A stretch of 64,000 nucleotides of DNA. Source: an uncultured Ruminococcus sp. GTDB taxonomy: Bacteria; Bacillota; Clostridia; Oscillospirales; Ruminococcaceae. The position numbers and the translations under genes are program-made. Positions 26,398 through 34,658 of the stretch are shown piece by piece. The notes below the pieces were generated by a model, which ran no database searches, was not told where the DNA came from, and was given only the letters and a program-made list of their open reading frames with translations. The number at the start of each line of letters is the position of its first letter. The stretch's first letter is position 1. Location: positions 1 through 64,000 of the forward strand of contig CADALT010000001.1 of NCBI GenBank assembly GCA_902788785.1, in the 5' to 3' direction.

Positions 26398-27054
26398 ATG
26401 ATGAAAGATATCAAAGCAGCAGTTTTTGACCTGGATGGCACACTCATAAGGTCAAGAGGTGTATGGAGCGAGATAGATGTGCAGTTTTTCAAGAAAAGAG
26501 GGAAGTCTGTTCCGGATGATTACTGTGCTGCTGTCTCGACCATGAATTTCAGGACAGCCGCCGAGTATACCAAAGAACTTCTGGGTATCAGCGACAGCGT
26601 TGACAGCATCATGCAGGAATGGCAGGATATGGCGGTATATGAGTATACCCACATCATACCCGAGGTCGATGGTGCAGCGGAATTTCTGCGCCATCTTAAA
26701 GCAAAGGGCATTAAGATCGGGCTGGCAACAGCAAACTCCGAGGCGCTGTACGGACCTGTTCTTGAAAGGCTCGGGGTGCTGGGGCTTTTTGATAGCTTTG
26801 CGACAACTGCTCAGGTCGAGAGGGGAAAGGGCTTTCCCGATGTTTACGAGCTTGCCTGCCAAAAGCTCGATGTGCAGCCCGAGGACACTATGGTCTTCGA
26901 GGATATAATCGAGGGTATCAGAGGTGCTAAGATGGGCGGCTTTATAACAGCGGCTTGCCTTGATGAGCTGAAAAACTCAGAACGCCGTATTATGGCGGAA
27001 GAAGCAGATATTTGCTACGAGAACTATCTTGAATTATTGAGAAAGTATGTATGA
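26398..27054 (+). CDS. HAD-family hydrolase, beta-phosphoglucomutase-like
   Basis: Has 218 residues. The HAD motifs are FDLDGTLIRS (nucleophile Asp near residue 11 and the second Asp two on), TANSEA (motif II region), the Lys in VERGKGFPDVYELA, and MVFEDIIEGIRGAKMGG (motif IV). With a four-helix cap it belongs to subclass I, the group of phosphatases and beta-phosphoglucomutases. The substrate is unknown. It starts one base after the DUF4261 stop (two consecutive ATGs at 26398 and 26401) without a clear ribosome site, so translation is likely coupled. Confidence 0.85.
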   Translation: MMKDIKAAVFDLDGTLIRSRGVWSEIDVQFFKKRGKSVPDDYCAAVSTMNFRTAAEYTKELLGISDSVDSIMQEWQDMAVYEYTHIIPEVDGAAEFLRHLKAKGIKIGLATANSEALYGPVLERLGVLGLFDSFATTAQVERGKGFPDVYELACQKLDVQPEDTMVFEDIIEGIRGAKMGGFITAACLDELKNSERRIMAEEADICYENYLELLRKYV

Positions 27055-27078
27055 TATGTTAAAGTTTCTAAAATGCGC

Positions 27079-27107
27079 TTGACAAATCGCTTGCTAAATG
27101 ATATAAT
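27079..27107 (+). promoter_or_regulatory. Consensus promoter of tRNA-Arg
   Basis: TTGACA (27079-27084), 17-base spacer, TATAAT (27102-27107): exact consensus, as usual for stable RNA genes. Confidence 0.88.
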
Positions 27108-27122
27108 ATTAGAGTTGAATGT

Positions 27123-27199
27123 GCGCCAGTAGCTCAGCTGGATAGAGTGACTGGCTACGAACCAGTAGGTCGGGGGTTCGAGTCCCTCCTGGCGCACCA
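27123..27199 (+). tRNA. tRNA-Arg (anticodon ACG)
   Basis: A 77-base cloverleaf. The acceptor stem GCGCCAG (27123-27129) pairs with CTGGCGC (27189-27195), followed by discriminator A and an encoded CCA (27197-27199). The anticodon arm is ACTGG-CTACGAA-CCAGT, giving anticodon ACG, and the T arm contains GGTTCGAGTCC. Its A34 is normally edited to inosine, so it reads CGU, CGC and CGA arginine codons. Confidence 0.97.
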
Positions 27200-27214
27200 G
27201 CCTAAATAGGCGGT

Positions 27215-27250
27215 TATCCTCCATCTTTTTCGGTGGAGGATATTTTTTTA
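27215..27250 (+). terminator. Terminator of tRNA-Arg
   Basis: TATCCTCCA (27215-27223) pairs with TGGAGGATA (27234-27242), followed by TTTTTTT. Confidence 0.9.
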
Positions 27251-27261
27251 TTTGAATGGAC

Positions 27262-27290
27262 TTGACAAAAGCTGTTCTATCTGATATAAT
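27262..27290 (+). promoter_or_regulatory. Consensus promoter of the XRE-like gene
   Basis: TTGACA (27262-27267), 17-base spacer, TATAAT (27285-27290), with an ~80-base leader. Confidence 0.82.
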
Positions 27291-27370
27291 ACAAGAAATA
27301 AAGTTCATGTGATCGTGAAATTTATTTCTAAGACAATTGGAGCACAATAAGACGAGAAAGGAGCATTGCT

Positions 27371-28165
27371 ATGTGTGATAACAATTTTAAAGAAGATCCT
27401 ATTGAAATTCCCGAGAAAGATACCAATAAGGAACAGGGCTGTACACAGAAAAAGCCCGAGGAAAAGAAAGAATATGATAAAGATGACTGGAAGAAGATGT
27501 TTTCCAAAAAGCTTTATGACCTTATCGGTGAGGAAAGCGTAAGTTCAATTGCAAACAAAATAGATATTGAGGCGAGAACTCTGCATAATTATATCAAGGA
27601 AAAAGCTGTACCCACGGCGATGAATCTTGCAAAGATCGCTAACTATTTCAATGTTAGTGCAGATGATCTTATTACTCCCGAGAAGAATGAGGTCAGACCT
27701 GTTAAGGAACTGCATTTTGACGGCGAAAGTATGCTTGCGCTTGCCGCTTTGATAAAGGAACTTGATGTTAAGGCTGAACTAAGTGCGGGATCGAATGAGA
27801 AAGTGGTGCTCACGGTGGAAGATAAGCTGTTGGCTATGGCTTTGAGTGAGCTTTATCTTGCAAAGGGAACTGCTGAGTTTGATAAGACGGCTGACAGGCT
27901 GGCAGTAAGTATCGGATCGATGCACCCATACAAAGGCAAACTTGTGGATGAGACTACTTTCATGGCGATGATGCGCCATGAGTTCATTTACCGTGATCTT
28001 GAAGACAGGATAATGCGTTTTAAGGGCGAGGACGGCAGTGACCAGATCGCAATGGATGTCGGAACCCACGAGGAGATAGCTCGCAGGACTTCCATGTGGG
28101 ATAACATGAATCCTGAGATGAGGGCTAAATGGGTACGTTCAAATAAAAGACCTAATGACAAATAA
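27371..28165 (+). CDS. XRE-like HTH protein
   Basis: A soluble protein of 264 residues. The N-terminal ~40 residues are highly charged. Residues about 45-97 match an XRE/Cro helix-turn-helix (LIGEESVSSIANKIDIEARTLHNYI, AMNLAKIANYFNVSADDLI). The C-terminal ~150 residues are helical with no domain I recognise. A strong promoter and AAAGGAG suggest good expression. It is a likely DNA-binding regulator with an unknown target; the C-terminal part could be a ligand or dimerisation domain. Single-gene unit with its own terminator. Confidence 0.75.
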   Translation: MCDNNFKEDPIEIPEKDTNKEQGCTQKKPEEKKEYDKDDWKKMFSKKLYDLIGEESVSSIANKIDIEARTLHNYIKEKAVPTAMNLAKIANYFNVSADDLITPEKNEVRPVKELHFDGESMLALAALIKELDVKAELSAGSNEKVVLTVEDKLLAMALSELYLAKGTAEFDKTADRLAVSIGSMHPYKGKLVDETTFMAMMRHEFIYRDLEDRIMRFKGEDGSDQIAMDVGTHEEIARRTSMWDNMNPEMRAKWVRSNKRPNDK

Positions 28166-28183
28166 TAGTATATTTGATTGACC

Positions 28184-28220
28184 GCAGCATCATTATGAGT
28201 ATGTAATGGTGCTGCTTTTT
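28184..28220 (+). terminator. Terminator of the XRE-like gene
   Basis: GCAGCATCATTA (28184-28195) pairs with TAATGGTGCTGC (28204-28215, one G-U type mismatch), followed by TTTTT. Confidence 0.88.
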
Positions 28221-28323
28221 ATTGACTAACCTGCTTTAAATGAGTATAATTAAAATGCAAAGATAGAATATGACGTACTGTTGTCATGTTTGGCGTGTTA
28301 TAATACAAGAAAAAGGAGGACTG

Positions 28324-29235
28324 ATGAAAATGATGTCTGTCAGCGCAGCTGAAAGATTTATTACAGATAACGCAAGACCTTTTGAAAAAGCGGTTTTTGA
28401 GGTGCTGTACCATAATTGCAGCGCAGATAAAGCTTTGGAAGAACTTAAAAAATTTCAGAATAATGACGGTGGCTTCGGCAATGCACTCGAAGCCGATAAC
28501 TGGAATCCTGCATCTAATCCGATAGCGACCAATGATGCGCTTATATGGCTGTATCGCATGGGCTGTCTTGATGAAGCAGAGGATATTACCGAGGGTATCA
28601 TCAAATATCTTCGTTCGCATGATTCATTTGATGAAACAGAAAAACGCTGGCTGTTTTCGATCGAGTCCAACAAAGACTATCCTCATGCTGTCTGGTGGGA
28701 AAAGAAAGGCAGCGGCATAGACGGTTTCAATCCAACGGTTTCGCTGGCAGCATTTATGGTATGCTATGACAAACGTTCAGAACTTTATAAAGATATACTC
28801 GGGCAAGCTGTTGATTATCTGAAAGAGAATAATAAGCTTATAGGCGACCATCTTAAATGCTTTATGCTGGCTTATGAATTACTGCTGCAAAACAAAATAA
28901 CGGATATTATAGACCTTGCTGAATTAAAATCGCTAATTCTTAAAAGGATAATCGAGGTAGTTTGTCCCGATATCACTAAATACGGTATTGAGTATGTAAC
29001 TGCGCCATCCGACCTGTTTGGCGGAGTGTATACCGACCTTGTACCCGAAAGCTTAGTACCTCTTATAAAGGAAGAACTTGCCGTTCTGCAAAAACTCCAA
29101 AAAGATGACGGTGGTTTTGATATTTCGTGGCAGTGGTATACTCCTTACCCTGAATTTGAGACTGCACGAAATTGGTGGCGTCCCAGAGTGACTCTGGAAA
29201 AACTGCTTTTTACAAAAGCAATGTCCGATATATAA
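28324..29235 (+). CDS. Alpha/alpha-toroid-like protein (prenyltransferase/squalene-cyclase-type repeats)
   Basis: A soluble protein of 303 residues. Two copies of the QW/DGGF-type repeat of terpenoid cyclase/prenyltransferase toroids are visible: LKKFQNNDGGFGNALEAD near the N-terminus and LQKLQKDDGGFDISWQWY near the C-terminus. Between them lie helices with conserved Trp. There is no DxDD cyclase motif and no signal peptide, so it is probably not a terpene cyclase; small proteins of this type are widespread but uncharacterised. The start at 28324 has AAGGAGGA 4 bases upstream; ATG at 28330 would also fit. The ATG at 28270 has none. Confidence 0.72.
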   Translation: MKMMSVSAAERFITDNARPFEKAVFEVLYHNCSADKALEELKKFQNNDGGFGNALEADNWNPASNPIATNDALIWLYRMGCLDEAEDITEGIIKYLRSHDSFDETEKRWLFSIESNKDYPHAVWWEKKGSGIDGFNPTVSLAAFMVCYDKRSELYKDILGQAVDYLKENNKLIGDHLKCFMLAYELLLQNKITDIIDLAELKSLILKRIIEVVCPDITKYGIEYVTAPSDLFGGVYTDLVPESLVPLIKEELAVLQKLQKDDGGFDISWQWYTPYPEFETARNWWRPRVTLEKLLFTKAMSDI

Positions 29236-29236
29236 C

Positions 29237-29270
29237 ATATGACCCCGAACGGATATGCTCGGGGTCATAT
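29237..29270. terminator. Hairpin between convergent genes
   Basis: ATATGACCCCGA (29237-29248) and TCGGGGTCATAT (29259-29270) form a perfect 12-base stem. Neither strand has a good T-run, so it may be a weak bidirectional terminator. It includes the stop codon of the AraC gene. Confidence 0.6.
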
Positions 29271-30028
29271 TATGTGATGAAGAACTTTTTATTCTTATTC
29301 GCTTCATCTCGTGCATAACGTTCACGGTACTGTCTTGGGGTCATGCCCGTATGCTTTTTGAATGCGGCGATAAAGTGGCTGTGAGAACTGAAATTCAGAT
29401 AATTGCAGATGTCCAGAGGGGAGTGATCCGAGAAAATCAGCATATTTTTCGCTGCCTGTATACGCTTGTCCATGATAAAATCAGATATGGTCATCCCAAC
29501 TTCTTTCTTGAACAGCTTTGATAGATATTGTGGCGATATATCAAGCTTTTCTGCTATCTCACTGACTTTGATACCGCTGTGTATGTTCTCGTGGATTATA
29601 TCAAGACAGCGCAGTATGTTTTTTGAATAGGCACTCCCTGCATTTATCAGTTTCATACGCTGGGCGTATTCAACAAAAGTCTGCCTGTGTATCTCTTCAA
29701 GCTCCTTTGTATCATCGCAGTTATCCACATGGTTTATGAAGATATCACTGATAGTATAAGCGGTTTCAGTCGGCATACCTCTGTCTATGCAGAAACGTGC
29801 TATAAGTGCGACGGCGATGACGATGTGGTATTTCAGGTTGCGCACGGGGTCTTTGCTGAGCACGCCGTAGCCTTCAACTGTAAGGGGAGTATAAAGTTCC
29901 TTAACACGTTTGATATCGCCCGATGCCACAGCCGAATAAAACTCCATCTCCTGCTCGTAAGGCAGGCGCACCATTCCGCTTTCACGCTGTATGAATTCAA
30001 GCTGAGACAGTTCCTTGTTTATACCCAT
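29270..30028 (-). CDS. AraC-family transcriptional regulator
   Basis: Has 252 residues. The C-terminal ~100 residues are an AraC DNA-binding domain with two HTH units (KVSEIAEKLDISPQYLSKLFKKEVG and LDICNYLNFSSHSHFIAAFKKHTGMTPRQYRE). The N-terminal ~150 residues are helical, with no cupin fold, like many uncharacterised clostridial regulators. I start at 30028 because AGGAGGTGAT precedes that ATG; the ATG at 30100 has no ribosome site. It is divergent from the TetR gene, with the promoter/operator between them. Its target is unknown. Confidence 0.85.
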   Translation of the reverse strand: MGINKELSQLEFIQRESGMVRLPYEQEMEFYSAVASGDIKRVKELYTPLTVEGYGVLSKDPVRNLKYHIVIAVALIARFCIDRGMPTETAYTISDIFINHVDNCDDTKELEEIHRQTFVEYAQRMKLINAGSAYSKNILRCLDIIHENIHSGIKVSEIAEKLDISPQYLSKLFKKEVGMTISDFIMDKRIQAAKNMLIFSDHSPLDICNYLNFSSHSHFIAAFKKHTGMTPRQYRERYARDEANKNKKFFIT

Positions 30029-30124
30029 GCCATCACCTCCTGTGGTTTTAAGTATAACATATTTCCTATGAATTGTAAAGCACGGAGGCTTATGTGACAA
30101 ATGTAACTTTATGACACAAAGCTA

Positions 30125-30170
30125 TTGACTTTTAAATATAACATATGTTATATTATAGGTGTTATATAAC
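30125..30170 (+). promoter_or_regulatory. Promoter with TetR-type operator
   Basis: TTGACT (30125-30130), 18-base spacer, TATATT (30149-30154). A perfect 20-base palindrome, AATATAACATATGTTATATT, at 30135-30154 covers the spacer and -10. A shorter palindrome GTTATATAAC (30161-30170) shares the GTTATAT half and could be a second site. Likely bound by the TetR protein encoded next. Confidence 0.75.
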
Positions 30171-30196
30171 GAATTTATTGGCAGGAGGGTCTTAAA

Positions 30197-30748
30197 ATGC
30201 CGCCCAGATCGAAGATCACAAAGGATATGATAATTGATGCAGGCCTAAATATAGTCCGAAATGAAGGGCAGGAAAGTCTGAATGTCCGCAGGATAGCGGC
30301 AGAGCTTGACTGTTCGACACAGCCTGTGATGTATCATTATAAGACTGTTGACGAGCTTAAAGCCGATATATATTTTGCCGCAGATGAATTTCATACTAAT
30401 TATATCATGACGCCCGATGAGAGCGCTGATGTTCCTTTTTTGTCAATAGGCATGAGGTATATTAAGTTTGCGGACGAGGAAAGTCATCTGTTTCGGTTTC
30501 TGTTTCAGTCGGATAAATTCAAAAGCAGTTTTTCAGAACTTACCTCAGCTGACGCATTAGCACCTATCATAGAACCGATGTGCAAGGCGTTCGGACTTAC
30601 CGAAGAAAAAGCGGGTGAAGTCTTTGATGCGGTGTTCATGACAGTTCACGGTGCGGCAAGTTTGCTTGCGAACAATTCGCTAAGCTATGATGAAGCTTAT
30701 TTCAGAAAACTTCTGACAGATGTTTTCAATGGTATGATAGAGAGATAA
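30197..30748 (+). CDS. TetR-family regulator
   Basis: Has 183 residues. The N-terminal HTH (about 8-55) is typical: KDMIIDAGLNIVRNEGQESLNVRRIAAELDCSTQPVMYHYKTVDELKADIY. The C-terminal ligand domain is helical, as in the WHG/TetR-C group. GCAGGAGG precedes the ATG. It is followed after 12 bases by the CPBP gene and, after a further regulatory region, by an ABC/FtsX pair. The palindromic operator over its promoter suggests autoregulation. Ligand unknown. Confidence 0.88.
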   Translation: MPPRSKITKDMIIDAGLNIVRNEGQESLNVRRIAAELDCSTQPVMYHYKTVDELKADIYFAADEFHTNYIMTPDESADVPFLSIGMRYIKFADEESHLFRFLFQSDKFKSSFSELTSADALAPIIEPMCKAFGLTEEKAGEVFDAVFMTVHGAASLLANNSLSYDEAYFRKLLTDVFNGMIER

Positions 30749-30760
30749 GGGGGATATCAT

Positions 30761-31411
30761 ATGAAAAAACTGTATGAAAAAAACGAGGTCACTTTTGCTG
30801 TTATAATGATAGTTATTTACGTTGTGGGTATGAGTATCATGAAAGACATATCCGAAAAGCTCGGGATAGAGTATTTTGCAGAATGCATTTTTGCTGTTAT
30901 TCTTGCGGCGGTAATAATTCTTTTTATAAGGAAGAACGGGCTTGGCAGATACTACGGTCTATGTGCCCCAAACACTAAAGCTAAGGATATGCTGTATTAT
31001 ATACCCCTTTTCTCTATACCTGTAATACCGTTGTTTTTCGGTATCGGCACTGATCATTCAACAGCGGTCATCATCACGCACACTATCTCGATGTTGTTTG
31101 TCGGTCTGCTTGAAGAAGTCATTTTCCGTGGATTTTTATTCCGTGGCATCGAAAAAAGCAGCATTCAGATCATATACGCTGTAGCTGTAGGTTTCATGCT
31201 TGTGATAATAGTGATAAAAACCGGCAGTCTTATCAGCTGCATCATTTTTCACAGCTTAAATAATATGCTGGCAGATTTCTGCACGGGAGAACGCCTGATA
31301 ACATTTACCGGCAGCGAAAAAACAGCAGAGATAGTAATGCTTGCGGTCAGACTATTGATAGTTTTGGCGTATACGTTATATGTTTCCGGAAAGATACCTG
31401 ACGAAACATAG
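30761..31411 (+). CDS. CPBP-family membrane protein lacking motif 2
   Basis: Has 216 residues with about six membrane helices. Motif 1 is intact (LLEEVIFRGFLFRGIEKSS) and the last motif is present (IIFHSLNNML). In relatives a block of about 35-40 residues containing the F-x-x-x-H motif 2 lies between FRGIEK and the QIIYAVAVGF helix; here EKSSIQIIYAVAVGF is contiguous. The reading frame is unbroken. The loss of one metal-ligating His suggests an inactive or altered protease. Same-strand, 12 bases after tetR, with GGGGGAT before the ATG. Function in the family ranges from bacteriocin self-immunity to membrane protein processing. Confidence 0.8.
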   Translation: MKKLYEKNEVTFAVIMIVIYVVGMSIMKDISEKLGIEYFAECIFAVILAAVIILFIRKNGLGRYYGLCAPNTKAKDMLYYIPLFSIPVIPLFFGIGTDHSTAVIITHTISMLFVGLLEEVIFRGFLFRGIEKSSIQIIYAVAVGFMLVIIVIKTGSLISCIIFHSLNNMLADFCTGERLITFTGSEKTAEIVMLAVRLLIVLAYTLYVSGKIPDET

Positions 31412-31412
31412 T

Positions 31413-31447
31413 TCTTAAGTATTTCTTAATAGTATATATGCTAGAAT
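31413..31447 (+). promoter_or_regulatory. Direct repeat and -10 upstream of ABC/FtsX pair
   Basis: TCTTAA at 31413-31418 and 31424-31429 form an 11-base-period direct repeat, typical of OmpR-type response-regulator sites. TAGAAT (31442-31447) is a plausible -10, and I see no matching -35. Reverse-complement reading gives TTAAGA-type half-sites like those before two other exporter operons in this window. Confidence 0.5.
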
Positions 31448-31481
31448 ATGTACAATGAAACTTATGAAAGGAAGACGAAAT

Positions 31482-32243
31482 ATGAAAAAAGCTATCCTGT
31501 CAGCAAAAGGTCTGTGCAAGAGTTTTGCGCATAACGGAGGTCAGGTACATATTCTTACGGGTGTCGATCTTGATATTTATGAGGGCGACCTAACGGTCAT
31601 CATGGGTGCTTCCGGCTCAGGTAAATCGACACTGCTCTATGCACTCAGCGGAATGGACCGTGCCACAGGCGGAAAAGTCATGTACAACGGCGAGGACATA
31701 GTGAGCCTTAGCGAAAAAAAGCTTGCAGCCCTGCGGCATGGCGATTTCGGATTTATTTTCCAGCAGATGCACTTAGTCAGCAACCTTGATCTGCTCGAGA
31801 ACGTAACTGTGCCGGGTTATCTTGATAAAACAAGGTCAGCAGCGGAAACGGATAAACGTGCCGAGGAACTCCTTGAGAAAATGGGTATCGCACACATCAA
31901 AAAGCATTTGCCGTCCCAGTGTTCGGGAGGCGAACAGCAGCGCTGTGCCATAGCCCGAGCAGTCATAAACGAGCCTAAGATACTTTTTGCGGACGAGCCC
32001 ACAGGTGCACTAAATAAAAAGAATACCACAGAGGTGCTTGACTTGATGACCGAACTCAACCGCAGCGGTCAGAGTATTCTTATGGTGACACACGATGCAA
32101 GGGCAGCCTGCAGAGCTTCCAGAATAATTTATATCGAAGATGGCAAGGTCATTGGTGAGCTTGAGCTTGCACCTTATGACAAAAAAGATGAAAAGAGCCG
32201 TGAAACTCAGGTCAATGCATGGCTCACGTCCCTTGAATGGTGA
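31482..32243 (+). CDS. ABC exporter ATPase, MacB/LolD type
   Basis: Has 253 residues. Walker A is [11 protein letters not shown], the signature [15 protein letters not shown], and Walker [13 protein letters not shown], then an H-loop MVTHD. It groups with ATPases paired with FtsX-like permeases. The start at 31482 follows AAAGGAAG; the ATG at 31455 has no ribosome site. It lies 9 bases before the permease gene, forming a two-gene exporter or mechanotransmission unit. Such pairs in Firmicutes often handle antimicrobial peptides. Confidence 0.9.
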   Translation: MKKAILSAKGLCKSFAHNGGQVHILTGVDLDIYEGDLTVIMGASGSGKSTLLYALSGMDRATGGKVMYNGEDIVSLSEKKLAALRHGDFGFIFQQMHLVSNLDLLENVTVPGYLDKTRSAAETDKRAEELLEKMGIAHIKKHLPSQCSGGEQQRCAIARAVINEPKILFADEPTGALNKKNTTEVLDLMTELNRSGQSILMVTHDARAACRASRIIYIEDGKVIGELELAPYDKKDEKSRETQVNAWLTSLEW

Positions 32244-32252
32244 GGTGAGCAT

Positions 32253-34604
32253 ATGAGAAGCATACTTAAACTTATGTGGGCGAATATCAGGCACGGCAAA
32301 GGGGCGTTCAAGGGCATAGTGCTGCTGATGATGCTTATTACATTCTCTTTCTCGGGAACAGTCAGCAACAACGACCGTCTTGTGGAGGCTAGAACAGAAA
32401 AGTTTGAAAAATCGTCCGTATCTGATGTCATCGTACATATGTATAAAGAGAATGTCACTGATGAAATGGTGGATCAGGTCAGGGAAAACGAGCTTGTTAA
32501 AGATGTCAAAGAAGAGGAAATGTTATATTTTCTCAGTAAGCTCAAAGTTGATGACAAAGAAAAAGATGTGACTCTGTTTCTAAAGGCTGCGGACGAAGAT
32601 GTAAATATATTCACGGATGATTACAGGGATTTCAAAGCAGATAACTCTATTGATAAAGGCGAGATAGTTTTACCCTATAAGATGAAGATACTTGATGGTT
32701 TTAAGGTCGGTGCCAAGATCGCACTGCGTACACATAACGGCTATGATGAGGAGTTTACCATTGCTGGTTTTTATGAGGACGTTATAAACGGTGCATCCAC
32801 ACAGGGCATGAACTGTGCGGTCATATCCGAAAGCGATTTTGAAAGGATATATGCCGATAAGACTGACAGCGTTTTTGGGGATAATTGCTGTGTGGCAAAG
32901 GTACAATGGTTCTATATAAACGGTAAAGACGGCGTTAAGTGCTATGAGCTGCAAAAAAAGCTTTCGGACGATACGACGCTGATAAGTTCCTCGATCGCTG
33001 CCAGGACAAGGGACGATATAACCGATTGTATCGAAATGTATTCAAGAGTCGGCAGCAGAACTATCGTGGCATTTGTTGCACTGCTGCTGATAGTTACCCT
33101 GATAACCATGTATAACAGCATAAGCGCATCCATTGAACTTGATTATACCGAGCTTGGTATACTTAAAGCTCAGGGCTTTACAAGGCGCAATATCAGTCTG
33201 GTATATGTTCTGCAATATACTCTGGCACTTGTGATAGGCGGTATCGTCGGTATCGTAATCTCTATACCGGCCTGTGATCTTCTAATCGGTGCCTGGAAAA
33301 ATGTTACGGGTCTGCTTACGGATACGAGCGTATCATATGCAAAATGTGCTTTGCTTTGCGTTATAATCATAGCTATCTGTACTGCTTTTATCTATATAGC
33401 TACTGCAAGAATAAACCGCATATCACCTGTAAGGGCTATTGCAGGCGGCGGAAGCGAAGTGCATTTTGACAGCAGGCTGAACACAAAGATAAGGCAGAGA
33501 CCTCTTGCGTTCTTTATCGCACTGCGCCAGCTGAATTCACGTAAAAAGAGTTACATAGGTACAGTCCTTATCGTTATGATGCTGGTATTCTTCATTGTGA
33601 CCATAATGATACTTACAAAGGGACTTGACCTTGATGAACTGTTCTATCAGGTTGGCGGAGATATTTCCATATCCAACACAGGTTATCTGAAGCTTTCAAA
33701 TGTTGACGAACTGGAAGCTGAGATCAGAAAGATAGATGATGGTGCAGCAGTCGAAACTTGCTCATATCACTACATGATGATCGATGGCGAGCAGACTCCT
33801 GTACATCACTACCGTGCGCTGAAGAACGTATTCAGACCAGATGAGGGCAGAGTTCCGAAATATGAGAACGAGATAATGATAACAAAGAAAGTTTCCGAGC
33901 GCTGCGGCAAAGAGATTGGCGACACTGTAACGGTCGAATACATGGATAATAGAGCGGATTATGTAATAACAGGATATTTCCAGAGTATCTGGGATTTTGG
34001 TTTGGTGACTGCCATGACGGGGGACGGCATGATAAATATTGGCTATGACAATATAAACGAAGCCTATGTTCGTCTTTCAGATGTCTCAAAACAGCAGGAG
34101 GTCACCGATATGATAAATGATAAGTACAAGGATAAACTGGAAGCTGCTGCCTTTGAAAAAGATGACACGACCGAAGCGTATAAAAAGGTAGCCGAGGTCA
34201 TAATGAATGCGCTTACTGTTGCCATGGATGTTGTGATACTCACTTTTGCTGTGGTCATCGTAAATATGGTCTGCAAGCGTGCTTTTATCCGTGAACGCAG
34301 AGATATAGGTATATTCAAGGCAGTGGGCTTTACTGTTGATGGTCTGCAAATGCAGTTTGCATTGCGCTTTACGATAGTTGCGCTCATCGGCTCGGCACTT
34401 GGCTGTATTTTGAGTATCCTTATGTCACGCACGATGCTGACATTTGTACTGCGTGTAGTAGGTCTTACGGACTTTACGACGGATTACTCCCTCTCGATGT
34501 TCATAACACCGGCAGTTCTTGTTACACTGAGTTTCTTTATCACCTCATATATTTCATCACGCAAGATAAAGATCGTTCAAGTCAGGGAACTTATCAGCGA
34601 ATAA
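32253..34604 (+). CDS. FtsX-like ABC permease
   Basis: Has 783 residues. One membrane helix lies near residue 20-37, then an outer domain (about 40-265), three helices (about 268-390, with ELGILKAQGFTRRNISLVYVLQYT), a helix near 430-455, a second outer domain (about 460-640), and three C-terminal helices (FIRERRDIGIFKAVGFTVDGLQM). This is a duplicated FtsX layout, as in BceB-type or large MacB-type permeases. GAGGTGAG precedes the ATG. Its ATPase is encoded directly upstream. No adjacent two-component genes are present, unlike classic BceAB loci. Confidence 0.87.
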   Translation: MRSILKLMWANIRHGKGAFKGIVLLMMLITFSFSGTVSNNDRLVEARTEKFEKSSVSDVIVHMYKENVTDEMVDQVRENELVKDVKEEEMLYFLSKLKVDDKEKDVTLFLKAADEDVNIFTDDYRDFKADNSIDKGEIVLPYKMKILDGFKVGAKIALRTHNGYDEEFTIAGFYEDVINGASTQGMNCAVISESDFERIYADKTDSVFGDNCCVAKVQWFYINGKDGVKCYELQKKLSDDTTLISSSIAARTRDDITDCIEMYSRVGSRTIVAFVALLLIVTLITMYNSISASIELDYTELGILKAQGFTRRNISLVYVLQYTLALVIGGIVGIVISIPACDLLIGAWKNVTGLLTDTSVSYAKCALLCVIIIAICTAFIYIATARINRISPVRAIAGGGSEVHFDSRLNTKIRQRPLAFFIALRQLNSRKKSYIGTVLIVMMLVFFIVTIMILTKGLDLDELFYQVGGDISISNTGYLKLSNVDELEAEIRKIDDGAAVETCSYHYMMIDGEQTPVHHYRALKNVFRPDEGRVPKYENEIMITKKVSERCGKEIGDTVTVEYMDNRADYVITGYFQSIWDFGLVTAMTGDGMINIGYDNINEAYVRLSDVSKQQEVTDMINDKYKDKLEAAAFEKDDTTEAYKKVAEVIMNALTVAMDVVILTFAVVIVNMVCKRAFIRERRDIGIFKAVGFTVDGLQMQFALRFTIVALIGSALGCILSILMSRTMLTFVLRVVGLTDFTTDYSLSMFITPAVLVTLSFFITSYISSRKIKIVQVRELISE

Positions 34605-34617
34605 TATATTTCAAAAA

Positions 34618-34655
34618 AAGGAAGCTTCCGATCATTTTCGGAAAGCTTCCTTTGC
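34618..34655. terminator. Bidirectional terminator between convergent exporter operons
   Basis: AAGGAAGCTTCCG (34618-34630) pairs with CGGAAAGCTTCCTT (34639-34652, one bulge). It has T-rich flank on the plus side and an A-run (34613-34619) that becomes a T-run on the minus strand. Confidence 0.85.
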
Positions 34656-34658
34656 TCT

